Below, piece after piece: positions 15,585 through 26,300 of a stretch of DNA of 43,620 nt (position 1 is the stretch's first letter; each line of letters starts with the position of its first letter). Made by a program: the position numbers and the translations under genes. Below the pieces are notes generated by a model, which searched no databases, was not told where the DNA came from, and saw only the letters and a program-made list of their open reading frames with translations. This DNA comes from Salinibacterium sp. (GTDB lineage Bacteria > Actinomycetota > Actinomycetes > Actinomycetales > Microbacteriaceae), in assembly GCA_004297555.1 (NCBI GenBank), contig SCSV01000188.1:1-43620 (forward strand), in the 5' to 3' direction.

Positions 15585-16221
15585 CTGGCTGCCGGAGAAC
15601 TTCTTCGACGCCGCGGCCGGCCCGAAGTGGGACGACTTCGGAAAGCACTTCGCCGAGATTGCCACCCGCGATGCGGCCGAGCAGGTGCGCCGCGCCGCGC
15701 TCGCGCAGAAGCCGGAAGACGTCAAGATCGAGCTGCCCAAGGACTTCCAGGTCCCGCAGGGCGTCGAGTTCAAGATCGATCCGGCCAAGCCTGAATTCGC
15801 CAAGCTGCAGGCCGCCGCGGTCAAGCACGGCCTTTCCAGCGAAGCCGTGTCCGACCTGGTCGGCGTCTATGCCGAGACGGTGGTCGGCTCCGAGGCGACG
15901 ATCGCCGCTGCAAAGGCGGCCGAGGTTGCCAAGCTCGGCGCCAACGGCCCGGCCCGCGTCACCGCGCTCGGCACGTTCTTCGACGCGATGGGCGCGCCCG
16001 AGATGAAGCAGATGCTGGTCACGGCCGGCATCGTGCAGGCGGCCGAGAAGATCGTCGCCAAATTCCAGAGCCAGGGCTCCGCGACGTTCTCGCAGTCGGG
16101 CCGCGTTCCGGATGCCGGCGGCAAGGTGAGTGAGGAAGCCTACGCCAAGATGTCGCCCGCTCAGCGGCTCGACTACGCGCGCCAGTTCGATCAGGCGCAG
16201 TTCCAGAAGAAATCGGCTTGA
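15412..16221 (+). CDS. Capsid scaffold-like protein
   Basis: Pro/Ala/Ser-rich N-terminus, WLPENFFD, located between portal and capsid. Confidence 0.7.
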   Translation: MSTDPTVVPTTPSSPAPAAPSPSPAPAAAAATPASSPASTATPASSTPTAPSPPSRPDWLPENFFDAAAGPKWDDFGKHFAEIATRDAAEQVRRAALAQKPEDVKIELPKDFQVPQGVEFKIDPAKPEFAKLQAAAVKHGLSSEAVSDLVGVYAETVVGSEATIAAAKAAEVAKLGANGPARVTALGTFFDAMGAPEMKQMLVTAGIVQAAEKIVAKFQSQGSATFSQSGRVPDAGGKVSEEAYAKMSPAQRLDYARQFDQAQFQKKSA

Positions 16222-16238
16222 GAGAAGGACCCTGAACC

Positions 16239-17192
16239 ATGGCCGTGAACAACCTCATCACCCTTCCTGAATACGCGAAGGGTTTCGCGATGGAGGATAT
16301 TCGCCGCACCGTGATCGAGATGTTCACGCAGTACAGCGATGTCTTCGAGGTCATGCCATTCGAGGCGCTGCGCGGCTCCAAGTACCAGGGTTACCGCGAG
16401 GCGGCGCTGCCGACCCCGGTGTTCCGCGCCATCAACGAGGCATCGTCCAGCGGCCACGGTACGATCTCGCCGTTCGACGAGGCCACCTACATCATCGACC
16501 ACGACATCGACGTCGACCGCGCGATCCAGGACCGTCACGGCCCGGAGCGCCGCAACTACGAGGAGCGGATGGGCATCACCGCTTTTGCCCGTCTTTGGGT
16601 CGACACCTTTATCAAGGGCGACCAGTCGACGAATCCGCGGGTGTTCAACGGCCTCAACGTCCGCGCCCGCAAGTTCGGCCGGCTCTACCACAACTCGGCC
16701 GCTTCTGGCGGCGCCGCGCTGTCGCTGGCGAATCTCGACCAGTTCCTCAACAACATCTCGCGCAAGTCCGGTACCACCTACATGCTGGTGCCGTTCATCT
16801 CGCTGCCGCTGTGGATCGCGGCGGCCCGCAGCACCACCCTGACTGGCTTCGTGATGCAGACCTGGAACGAGATCGGCATGCCCAAGCTCAGCTATGCCAA
16901 CATTCGCATCCTCTCGGGCTACCCGAAGGACGACCAGGTTCCGGTGCTGCAGTTCAACGAGGTCGCCTCGGGCGGCGGCTCGGCAGTGACCGGCTCGCTG
17001 TATGGCATGACCCTCGGCGAGGGCATGCTGCGCGGCATCACCGTTCGGCCGCTGACCCCGGAAGACGTCGGCCTGCTGCAGGATCGCAAGACCTACCGCA
17101 CGCACATCGGCTGGGACGTCGGCGTCGTCGACGAGCACAAGTACTGCCTGGGTCGCCTCGACTCGTGGACCAACGCGCCAATCGTGGCCTGA
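16239..17192 (+). CDS. Major capsid protein
   Basis: Position and size; RTVIEMFTQYSDVFEVMPFEALRGSKYQGYREAALPTPVFRAINE... Confidence 0.85.
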   Translation: MAVNNLITLPEYAKGFAMEDIRRTVIEMFTQYSDVFEVMPFEALRGSKYQGYREAALPTPVFRAINEASSSGHGTISPFDEATYIIDHDIDVDRAIQDRHGPERRNYEERMGITAFARLWVDTFIKGDQSTNPRVFNGLNVRARKFGRLYHNSAASGGAALSLANLDQFLNNISRKSGTTYMLVPFISLPLWIAAARSTTLTGFVMQTWNEIGMPKLSYANIRILSGYPKDDQVPVLQFNEVASGGGSAVTGSLYGMTLGEGMLRGITVRPLTPEDVGLLQDRKTYRTHIGWDVGVVDEHKYCLGRLDSWTNAPIVA

Positions 17193-17208
17193 TCAAAGGG
17201 AGGCCCTG

Positions 17209-17730
17209 ATGGGCGACCGTTCCTATTCCTTCGACGCCAACATGATCCTTTCGGACGGTGTCGCGGCGATCGCGGCATCAGGCTACGCGCAGTATGCCGG
17301 CGCCGACGCGATCATCGACCTTGGCGGCAACCAGAACATCACGGTCACGCTGCCGTCGATCGCCGACGTCTCGAGCATCACGCCGCAGCAGGCCCGCATT
17401 GACGCCTATCTGGTGATCGACGTGACCGCGGTCACCACCTCCGGCACGGCTTCGGAGAAGCTGATCCTGGTGGGCTCGAACGATCCGAGCTTCGCGGCCG
17501 GCAAGACGATCCAGCTCGGCATGATGGAGTTCGGCGCCATCGTCTCGCAGGAACAGCCCAACGGCTTCGTCACCGCCGCGCCCAACGCGGTCGGCGGCTC
17601 GCGCTACGAGATGGGCTTCACGAACGAGCAGAACAACGTGAAGTACGAGTATCTGAAGCTCTATGTCGTGATCGCCAACTCGGGCTCGATCACCTTCAAG
17701 GCGTTCGTCGCCGTCACGCCGGAGCCGTAG
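17209..17730 (+). CDS. Bbp16-like capsid cement/decoration protein
   Basis: MGDRSYSFDANMILSDGVAAIAASGYAQYAGADAIIDLGG... follows the capsid gene; resembles Bordetella phage BPP-1 Bbp16. Confidence 0.65.
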   Translation: MGDRSYSFDANMILSDGVAAIAASGYAQYAGADAIIDLGGNQNITVTLPSIADVSSITPQQARIDAYLVIDVTAVTTSGTASEKLILVGSNDPSFAAGKTIQLGMMEFGAIVSQEQPNGFVTAAPNAVGGSRYEMGFTNEQNNVKYEYLKLYVVIANSGSITFKAFVAVTPEP

Positions 17731-17731
17731 G

Positions 17732-17962
17732 ATGCACATTCCTCCGGAGAAGCTGCTGCCGCAGGACCTGGTCGACGTGTTCGACCATGGTCATGCCGAT
17801 GAGCCGAACGACCCGGCGGTGCGGATCCGGATGCACGTGGTTGATGCCAAGCACGCCATGGAGGTCGAGCCGAGCCGCTACCGCCTCGACCTCGCCAAGC
17901 CAGTGAAGGCCGAGCCTGAGGTCGAGCCCGACCACGAAGACGAGGACGAGACGGATGTTTGA
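17732..17962 (+). CDS. Hypothetical protein
   Basis: Packed ORF. Confidence 0.55.
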   Translation: MHIPPEKLLPQDLVDVFDHGHADEPNDPAVRIRMHVVDAKHAMEVEPSRYRLDLAKPVKAEPEVEPDHEDEDETDV

Positions 17963-18542
17963 CGGCGAATTCACCCGGGTCACGAACTCGCTTGGCCCCG
18001 AACTGGCGAAGACCTTCGTCGTGCTTTGGGACATCGGGCCGCACAAGCCGAGCCCGCCGAAGCGCCCGGACACGCCGAAGGGCAAGCCCGGCCAGCCCGA
18101 ATTTGATCTCGCGATGATCGAGTTCAGGGAACAGCTCGATGCTTACGAGGACGCGCTCAAGGCCTATGGCCGCGCCAAGACCGAATATGCCGAGTGGCAG
18201 AAGCGTGAGGGCGGCGCGATCGAGCGCACGATGTATTCGTGCGATGCCCATGACGCGCTGGCCCGGGACGCCGCGAATGCGCCGATGCTCGACGTGCTCG
18301 ACCAGGAGGGCAACACGGTGTTGGACGAGCAGACCGGAGAGCCGAAGCAGGCCGCGCGGCTGCGCTATTTCATTTCGGCGTCGACCCGCGGCCATGAGCG
18401 GCTGAAGAACCATGGCCTGCCCGAAGGCGTGAAGCCCGGCAGGGGACAGGCCGAGAATATCCGGCGGCAGCGCGAAGGCGAGGACGAATTCCTGCGCGCG
18501 CGGGCCGCCGATCCCGTGTTCGGACAGGAGATGACCCGATGA
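17955..18542 (+). CDS. Hypothetical virion-module protein
   Basis: Packed ORF with charged, Pro-rich centre. Confidence 0.6.
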   Translation: MFDGEFTRVTNSLGPELAKTFVVLWDIGPHKPSPPKRPDTPKGKPGQPEFDLAMIEFREQLDAYEDALKAYGRAKTEYAEWQKREGGAIERTMYSCDAHDALARDAANAPMLDVLDQEGNTVLDEQTGEPKQAARLRYFISASTRGHERLKNHGLPEGVKPGRGQAENIRRQREGEDEFLRARAADPVFGQEMTR

Positions 18543-19126
18543 AGATGTTCCGCCTGCTTACTGCCGCGCTCGCGGCTGCGTTCATTGTCGCCGCGGCGCC
18601 GGTCCAGGCGGCGCAGGTCTACATGTGCTCCCCCGACGTCGCCGGCGGCGTGCAGGGTCCGCGTACCTGGGGCGGCACGCTGAGCCCGGTCCCGTCCGGC
18701 ACGATCTACGTCCTGAACGGACAGGGCTGCGGCCTGATCGCGCAAGGCGACGTCGGCTACTTCGCCTCGCAGGGCTTCACCCAGGCATCGTCGCAGCAGT
18801 CGTTTCTGTTCACGACCGGCGTGGCCACCGGCACCACCGACTTCGTGATCGGTTCTGTCCCAGCCGGCGCCTACATCCAGCAGATCATCTATTCGAACGC
18901 GGTTGCGGCGGCGGTCACCGGCGGCATTTCGATCGGCACCACGGCGAACGGCACCGACGTGGTTGCGGCGCAAGCCGTCGGCTCCTCGGCGTTGACCTTC
19001 ACCACCGACGCGCTGCTGCTCAAGCGGGTGTTCTCGACTACCGCGGCCACCCCGCTGCACGCCGCCGCGGTGACCGCATGGAATTCGACGAACGTCACCA
19101 TCACGGTCGTCTACGGCTACTTCTGA
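18539..19126 (+). CDS. Signal-peptide-bearing virion-module protein
   Basis: MKMFRLLTAALAAAFIVAAAPVQAAQVYMC...: Sec-type signal peptide with AQA-like cleavage site. Confidence 0.7.
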   Translation: MKMFRLLTAALAAAFIVAAAPVQAAQVYMCSPDVAGGVQGPRTWGGTLSPVPSGTIYVLNGQGCGLIAQGDVGYFASQGFTQASSQQSFLFTTGVATGTTDFVIGSVPAGAYIQQIIYSNAVAAAVTGGISIGTTANGTDVVAAQAVGSSALTFTTDALLLKRVFSTTAATPLHAAAVTAWNSTNVTITVVYGYF

Positions 19127-19155
19127 GCTCCTCGCGGAGAACTTGGACAGGCCTG

Positions 19156-19183
19156 ACCCTCCCTTCGGGGAGGGTCTTTTTTT
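19156..19183 (+). terminator. Intrinsic terminator
   Basis: ACCCTCCC-TTCG-GGGAGGGT followed by CTTTTTTT. Confidence 0.95.
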
Positions 19184-19186
19184 GGG

Positions 19187-19196
19187 GTGCGTTGCG
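19187..19196 (+). promoter_or_regulatory. GTGCGTTGCG motif, 30 nt before the GIY-YIG gene
   Basis: One of seven exact copies. Confidence 0.5.
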
Positions 19197-19225
19197 GCGG
19201 ATCGCCGCGCTGCCATCGTGTCGCC

Positions 19226-19807
19226 ATGACGTCTATCGTTTACATGGCAACGAACACGGTGAACGGGAAGCGCTATATCGGCGCGACCAGCAAGGGTTTG
19301 CGCGTGCGCCGAAAACAGCATGAGCAGGCGCCCAACGCCAAACGGATTACTTGCCGGTATTTTCACGCAGCGATCAAAAAACACGGTGCTGGCGCATTCG
19401 AATGGACGGTTCTGGTCCGCTGCGAGTCGTTTGCCGACGCGCTTAAGGCCGAAGTGCATCTGATCGCCCAGATGAAGCCCGAGTACAACTTGACCTTGGG
19501 CGGCCAAGGAACAGCCGGTCGGACGGTGTCGAAAGAGGCGCGGCTTGCAGCATCGCTCAGCCGCCGTGGTCGGCCACAGACGCCCGAGGAAAAACAGAGA
19601 CAGATCGAGGCTCAGACCGGCCGGAAATATAGCGAAAGCCATCGGGCTGCGATCAGCGCTGGAAAGCGCGGCAAGGCATTCTCCGACGAACACAAAGCGC
19701 GGCTGCGGGTAGCTCGTGCGCGCCAGGTCGTCACTGAGCAAATGCGCGAAAAGTACCGGCAAAATAGTGCGCGTCGGCCGCGTGACGCGATGGGGAGGAT
19801 GATTTGA
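19226..19807 (+). CDS. GIY-YIG homing-type endonuclease with NUMOD3-like repeats
   Basis: IVYMATNTVNGKRYIGATSKGLRVRRKQHEQ; C-terminal SxSRRGRPQTPEEK / YSESHRAAISAGKRGKAFSDEHKARL repeats. Confidence 0.9.
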   Translation: MTSIVYMATNTVNGKRYIGATSKGLRVRRKQHEQAPNAKRITCRYFHAAIKKHGAGAFEWTVLVRCESFADALKAEVHLIAQMKPEYNLTLGGQGTAGRTVSKEARLAASLSRRGRPQTPEEKQRQIEAQTGRKYSESHRAAISAGKRGKAFSDEHKARLRVARARQVVTEQMREKYRQNSARRPRDAMGRMI

Positions 19808-20538
19808 GCTTTCAGTGGCCGTCCTCGAAGATCGACGTCATCAATTCAGCCCTCACCTCGACGGGTGACAACATCGTCACGGCCGCGGACAACGGCTCGG
19901 ACGAATGGAACATCTGTTCGAACACCTACGAGACGTCGCTCGCCTACATCATGGAGAGCCACGGCTGGGGCTATGCGACGCAGGTTGCGGTGTTGCAGCC
20001 GAGCCCGACGCCTCCGCAGGACAGCAACTGGGACACGGCGTATCCGCTGCCGAACGACTGCATTCACATCATCTGGGCCAAGATCAATCAGGATGTGGCC
20101 TCGGCGCTGGGCTCCTCGCAGCCGGTCCTGACCCTCTACAAGATCATGGGCACGCCGACCGGCCCGGTGCTGGTCATCAACGCGCAGGGCGGCCCGCCGC
20201 CGCCGAACCCGCCGCAGACGCCGGCGCAGGTGACGATCAAGTATATCTCAAACTCCGGCGCGCTGTGCGACTCGACCAATGGCACGCCCACCATGATCGT
20301 GGCGCTGCAGACTTACGTGATGTCCGGCATCTACCGGGCACTACACGAGGACGTCACCGAGGCCGATCGAGTTTACCAGGGCGCGGAGAGACTGCTACAG
20401 CAAGCGCGCACCCGCTATGACCAGCAGCTGCCGAAGCGTCAGTTTTTCAATTCCCGCATCACGGCGTCGCGCCGTATCCGTCGGCCCTGGCCCCAAATGG
20501 GCAACAACAGCTGGGGCGGTTCGAACACTCCCGGCTGA
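19804..20538 (+). CDS. Tail adaptor / tail tubular protein A-like
   Basis: Position; SKIDVINSALTSTGDNIV... NICSNTYETSLAYIMESHGWGYATQ; TTG start. Confidence 0.7.
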   Translation: MSFQWPSSKIDVINSALTSTGDNIVTAADNGSDEWNICSNTYETSLAYIMESHGWGYATQVAVLQPSPTPPQDSNWDTAYPLPNDCIHIIWAKINQDVASALGSSQPVLTLYKIMGTPTGPVLVINAQGGPPPPNPPQTPAQVTIKYISNSGALCDSTNGTPTMIVALQTYVMSGIYRALHEDVTEADRVYQGAERLLQQARTRYDQQLPKRQFFNSRITASRRIRRPWPQMGNNSWGGSNTPG

Positions 20539-20546
20539 GGGCCTGA

Positions 20547-22886
20547 ATGGCGATCCCCAAGATCATCGGCGCGCAAACTGACTTCTCGGCTGGCGAACTC
20601 GACGTCACGATGAAGCGTGCCGATGACAACCCGACCAAGAAGGTCGGCGCGCGGCAGATGCTGAACTGGCGCATCCTGAATTCCAAGGCGGCGACAAACC
20701 GCCCGGGCCGGTCGGCGCTGTTCTTCGAGACCGGCCGGGTCGAAGAAGTGCTGATGTCGTCGGGGAATTTCTTCTATCTGGTGTTCGGCGACCGCTATCT
20801 GCGCGTCTACAACGCGAGCGGAACGCAGGTGTTCACGTCGCTGGTGAAGGGTGATGGGTCGACACCGATCCCGTGGACGATCGCGAGCGGCCTTGGCGCC
20901 ATCTGCTGGACGGTTATCGGCCTGTCGATCTACATCACTTACACGGCCGGCTATCCCGCCAACGTGCCGCAGGTGCTGACCTGGGATGGCACGACGGTCG
21001 GCGGTGGATGGACACTGTCGACCTATGCGGAGTCAGTGTCGGCCGGAGGCCAGAAGCGCACGCCGTTCTATCGCATCTCCCCGACCGGCATCACGCTGCT
21101 GCCGAGCAACACCAGCGGAACGATCAACATCATCTTTTCGGCCGCGGTGCTGCAAACCGGAATGGTCGGGACGCGGCTGAGCTATTGCGGCCGCCAGTTG
21201 ACGATCGCCAGCATCGCCGATTCCATGCATGGCACTGCCACCGTCAACGAGCAGCTGCCCGGCTCGGAATCCCTGCCGTTTGCGACGGCGCCGGCCGGCA
21301 TCTTCAACGTCGGCGACGTCGTGACGGGCTCGGTGTCCGGCGCAAAGGGTGTCGTGCTCTCGGTCGCCGCCCTCGCGATCTCGGTGCAACTGATCCCGCC
21401 TATCACGACGTTTGTTGCGACTGATGTCGTTGCCGGCCCGGGCGGGACGCTGGCGATGAACGCCGGCGCGACCGGCGGCGCCCCGGGCGCAGTGGCCGTG
21501 TGGAATGACGAAGTCATGAACGCGTTCCGCGGCTATCCGCAGTCGGTGTTCAACGATCAGGGGCGCCTCGGGTTCACGAACGTGCCGAGCGTTCCCTCAG
21601 GCATCATCTGGTCGACGATCGGCGTCAACAACGATCTATGGGTTGATCCGTTGGTCGCGACGGTGTCGACCGCGAATGCGATCTTCGATCTCGCGCCCGG
21701 CAAGACGCAGGTGCTCTATGTCATCCCCGGCATGGAGTCGAGCGAGTTCGTATTCTGCGACAACGCGATCTATTATATCCCGATCACGGTGCAGAACCCG
21801 CTCGTCCCCGGCAGCGTGCAATTCATCGGCGTGTCCGCCTACGGCAGCCTCGTCAACGTCCAGCCGCGCCGCGCCGAGCAGACCATCATCTACGTCAAGG
21901 CCGGCGGCCTCCAGGTCGGTGCGATCCAGGCACCCGGCGCCTACAATCGCCCTTATATCATCGACAACATCTCAGATCTGCACGCGCATCTATTCGCCGG
22001 CCACACGCCGCAGGCCATCGCGATCCCGACGGCCTCGACCGCGTTCGAGGAGCTGTACATCTACATCTCGTTCACCGGCGGCAGCCTCGTGGTCGGGAAG
22101 TATGCGATGAAAAGCGGCCTGATCGAGGCGGGTGAGGATGGACGGCCCGCGATCGGATGGGCGCCCTGGACGAGCGCCGGCAGTATCCTTTGGCTATCCG
22201 CGTACAGCTCGACCGTGCTGCTGACCAGTTTCTACGCCATCTCCGGCGCTACGCCATACAGCCTGATCGAGCAGTTCGATACCAACTCCTATGTCGACAG
22301 CGCGCTGCTGGTGAACAGTCTGCCGGCGGCAATTGCCGCGCAGAAACCGATCGGCAAAGGGCCGCTCTGGTTCATCGCGGGCGGCACCGTCACGCTGCTG
22401 GACGGGACGCCGCAATATCGGATGATGGGGACCTATCAGGTCGATGCAAACGGCTTCATCATTCCGCAGGGTAATGCGGGCGAGAACCTGTCATCTGGCG
22501 CGCTGGTCGCCGGGCAGCCATGGACGTCGATTCTTGAGCCGTTCGTGCCAGACGCCCCGGCGCAGGGCCGCAGCGTGTCGCAGCGCATGTTCAAGCGACG
22601 CGTGTCACGCATGGCGGTCTATGTGTCGCAGTCGACCGGCTTCCTGCTGGCGCGGCTGTTTGCCGGCCCGATCACGCGCACCTCGCCGCCGCTGGGCACC
22701 ATCATGAACACCTATCGCGTCACCGCATGGAATCAGGACGACGACCCGACGCAGCTGCCGCCACTGCGCGAGGAGGTGCAGCGCTGGCGCCCGATCGGCC
22801 GCGCCTATGACCCGCGTGTCGCTGTCATCAAGGACACCCCGGGACCATTGATTGTTCACGAGATCGGCATCGAGGCTTCGATTTAG
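20547..22886 (+). CDS. Tail tubular protein B-like / tail nozzle protein
   Basis: 779 aa; DFSAGELDVTMKRADDNPTKKVGARQMLNWRILNSKAATNRPGRSALF typical of podoviral nozzle-type proteins. Confidence 0.75.
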   Translation: MAIPKIIGAQTDFSAGELDVTMKRADDNPTKKVGARQMLNWRILNSKAATNRPGRSALFFETGRVEEVLMSSGNFFYLVFGDRYLRVYNASGTQVFTSLVKGDGSTPIPWTIASGLGAICWTVIGLSIYITYTAGYPANVPQVLTWDGTTVGGGWTLSTYAESVSAGGQKRTPFYRISPTGITLLPSNTSGTINIIFSAAVLQTGMVGTRLSYCGRQLTIASIADSMHGTATVNEQLPGSESLPFATAPAGIFNVGDVVTGSVSGAKGVVLSVAALAISVQLIPPITTFVATDVVAGPGGTLAMNAGATGGAPGAVAVWNDEVMNAFRGYPQSVFNDQGRLGFTNVPSVPSGIIWSTIGVNNDLWVDPLVATVSTANAIFDLAPGKTQVLYVIPGMESSEFVFCDNAIYYIPITVQNPLVPGSVQFIGVSAYGSLVNVQPRRAEQTIIYVKAGGLQVGAIQAPGAYNRPYIIDNISDLHAHLFAGHTPQAIAIPTASTAFEELYIYISFTGGSLVVGKYAMKSGLIEAGEDGRPAIGWAPWTSAGSILWLSAYSSTVLLTSFYAISGATPYSLIEQFDTNSYVDSALLVNSLPAAIAAQKPIGKGPLWFIAGGTVTLLDGTPQYRMMGTYQVDANGFIIPQGNAGENLSSGALVAGQPWTSILEPFVPDAPAQGRSVSQRMFKRRVSRMAVYVSQSTGFLLARLFAGPITRTSPPLGTIMNTYRVTAWNQDDDPTQLPPLREEVQRWRPIGRAYDPRVAVIKDTPGPLIVHEIGIEASI

Positions 22887-23342
22887 ATGGGCGCAGCAGC
22901 AGCATCGGCGGCGTCGGTCGCCTCTCTCGGAATGACGGTTGCCGGCGACATCATGGGCGGCAGCGCGAAGCAGGCTGCCAATGACTACCAGGCCGCGCGG
23001 CTGGAGCAGGCGGCGCAGTTCGGTAAGACACAGGCGGCGCTGACCGACGCCACGATGCGCGAGAACCTGAACAACACGATCGGCACGATCGACGCGGTGC
23101 GCGCCGCTGCCGGAGTTGATCCGAGCTCGCCGACCACCTCGGCCATGGTCGAAATGAACACCGAGCGATCCAACCGGCAGCGCCTGGCCGCGGTCGGCAC
23201 GATCAATTCGCAGGTCGCCGAGCAGGAGGCCAGCGCGAAATACCTGCGCGAGGCCGGCGATTTTGCGGTGACGCAGAGCTACGTGAAGGCCGGGACGGAC
23301 GTGTTCAGCGCAGTGGCGAAATCACCTTTTGGGTTTGGATAG
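22887..23342 (+). CDS. Internal virion protein-like
   Basis: Ala-rich 151 aa with TM-like N-terminus and coiled region, T7-like gene order. Confidence 0.65.
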   Translation: MGAAAASAASVASLGMTVAGDIMGGSAKQAANDYQAARLEQAAQFGKTQAALTDATMRENLNNTIGTIDAVRAAAGVDPSSPTTSAMVEMNTERSNRQRLAAVGTINSQVAEQEASAKYLREAGDFAVTQSYVKAGTDVFSAVAKSPFGFG

Positions 23343-23345
23343 AGC

Positions 23346-26300
23346 ATGGTCGACCTTCCCTCGATCCCGAATGCCATCCCGAACCTGCAGGCGCCGCGGT
23401 CCAGCCTGTCGCCCGGCCAGATCGCCGCGCCCTATCAGGAGCTCGCCGACAATCTGACCAAGGCCGGCGAGGTGATGCAGGAGGACGTCGCCAAGCCGCT
23501 TGCCAAGAAGGCTGGCGAGGCCGCGGTGTCGGAGGATGGCAAGACCATCACGCAGCCGTCTTTCCCGATCCTGGGGCCGGCCTCGGCCGAGTTCGCCCGC
23601 GCCGCCCGGTTCACTGCGCTCGCCCGGATGACGCCGGAGATCGAGAACGGGATTGCCAAGATCCGGATCGAGCATGCCAATGATCCGGAGGGCTATCAGA
23701 AGGCGGTCAAGTCCTACAAGGATAGCTATCTCGCCGGCGATCAGGAGAAGGGCATCTCGCCGATCAGCGATCCCACGCTGAAGGGCCCGGTCGAAAAGAC
23801 CATCCTGGAGCACGCCGGCGCCGGCTATCGCTCGGTGCTGGAGCAGACAAATCAGACCAACGTCACCAACGCCAAGACCGCGATCACCTCGCAGATCACG
23901 GACCTGTCGAACAAGATGGCGCAGTCGGCCTATTCCGGCGGGGTCGATACGCCCGAATACCAGCGGATGCAGGGTGATCTCGGCGCGCTCTACCGCCAGA
24001 TGGGCGCCGATCCGCGCATGGGCTACCCGAAGGAGCGGATCGACTCCGAACTGTCACAGATGATCAGTCAGCAGCGCACCATGGCGCTGGCCGGTCAGGC
24101 TGTCCGGATGATGGACGCGGACAGCCCGACCGCGCGCGCCGACGCGAAGAAGTGGCTGATCGACAAGGTCTACAACGACCCGACGCTGAACCTGACGCTG
24201 GCGCAGCGTCACCAGGCGGTCACCACCGCCATGGGGCTGATGGAGGCGCGCTCGGCCGACAACAAGGCGCTGATCGACGCCAACAAGGCGACGGCCACCA
24301 GCCTGCTGACCCAGCTGCACACCAACGCGCCGTACAACCCGATCACGGTCAACGACGCGATCGACAACGCGCGCAAGCTCGGCGACGTCGAGAGCTATTA
24401 CAAGCTGACCTTCGCCAAGGGCATGCACGACTGGGATTCGGCGATCCGCGCCGCGCCGCTGCCGCAGCAGCTGGCCGGGTTGCGCTCGCTCGACAGCACG
24501 CAGGCCAGCAACCAGGCGATGCAGTTCTTCACCGGCCGGGGCTACAGCCGGGAGGCCGCGGCGGGCATCGTCGGCAATCTGATCCAGGAAAGCGGGCTCA
24601 ACCCGAGCATGGTGCACGACCAGGGCACCGGGCTCGGCATCGCCGGCCACCGGCTGGAGCGGCTGGACGCGATGAAGGCTTATGCGGCGTCGGTCGGCAA
24701 GCCGGTGACCGACTTCCAGACCCAGCTCGAGTTCATCGACAAGGAGCTGCAGACCACGGAGGCTGGCGTCGGCGCGCGGCTGAAGGCTGCCAAGACGCCG
24801 CAGGAAGCCGCCGCCGCCTTCATCGACTACGAGCGGCCGCAGGGCTGGACCGCCGCCAATCCGTCGGCCGGCCATGGTTTCGCGAACCGGGTCAACAACG
24901 CGGCCGCGGTCTATGGCGGCGCTCCGGCGGGCCCACAGACCGGCGCCGGTGCGGCATGGTTCAACGAGGCCCGGGTCGAGCAGGTCGCGCGCACCCGCGA
25001 ATACCTCAAAGGGCAGGCGCCCGATATCGTCGAGACCACGATCAGCCGGCTGAACAAGACCGGCGATGTTCCGGATTCCGACCTGAAGAACGTCTCGGAG
25101 CTGCTCCGCGAGACCGGCCGTGACGACCTCCGCGAGAAGCTCGATGTCGCGTTGCGAGGGCACTATGCCGTAGACGAGTTGAACAAACTGCCGCAGTCGG
25201 TCCGCGAGGCGTGGCTTACGCAGACCACGCCGGAGGCCGCGCAGAGCAATTTCGCGTTCAAGGTGCAGGAGGCCATAAAGACCGGCATTCAGGCAACTGA
25301 GAATGCCATGAAGGAAACCCCTTATTCGACCTATGCGACGCGGACCAAAGCGCTGCCGCCGGCCGCCTACGACTTCTCCAAGCCGGACACGATCGGTGCT
25401 ACCGCGACGCTGCGCGCTGGCCAGCAGCGGGCGATCCGCGCCAATGACGAATCCGGCCCGATCTCGGTGTTCGAGGGCAAGGAGGGGGAGGCGTTCGGCA
25501 ACCTGCTGACCAACGGCGACCCCAAGGCGGCCGCGCAGGCGCTGTCCGGGCTCGCCGGTCTGCCGGACGACGTTTATCAGGCCACGCTGGCCCAGAAACC
25601 GGTCGCTGATGCGGTGGCCGGCATGATGGGCTCCAAGGACCCGGCGCGGATGTCGGCCGCCATGCAGGCCGCTGACAAGCTCTGGAGGGCATCCCCGGCC
25701 GATGCCGAGGCGGCGCTGGGCAAGTCGGCGATGACCAAGATGCAGGCATGGCAGGGGCTGCAGGGCGCGTTCAGCGCGCCGGAGATCGCCGAGCGGCTGA
25801 ACGCGGGCGACGAGCCCTCGACGCTCAAGGCGCGGCAGGCCGCCAAGGACGAGGCCGAGAAGGAGACCAGCAGCCTGTCGCCGTCCGACATGGCCTACAA
25901 GCTCGGCTCGGGCTGGTGGGGCATCGGCCGGCTGACCGGCTCGACCCCGTCGGCGCCGTTCGACAGCATCAAGGGCGGCGAACTTGTCAACGATTACCGC
26001 ACGACCTACACCGCGTTGCGGGCCTATGGCGTGGACGCCAGCCGTGCGTCGGACTTGGCCGTCCAGCGGCTGCAGGCGACATGGGGCGTCTCGGGCGCGG
26101 CCGGCAACCAGATCATGAAGAACCCGCCGGAGAAGTTCTATCCCACGGTTGATGGGTCGCACGATTGGATCAAAGCGGACCTCCGGGATTGGGTCGCATC
26201 GAAGCGTGGCGCGCAATTCGCGGGTGAGGGCGCCGTTCTGGAGCCGGGTGTTGCCGATGCCTTGCCATCCAGGAACTGGACGATCGAGGGCCTTGTTGCC

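Noticed and set aside
18365-19762. 465-aa minus-strand ORF
   Set aside because: Runs antisense through several well-supported genes and a terminator; shadow composition
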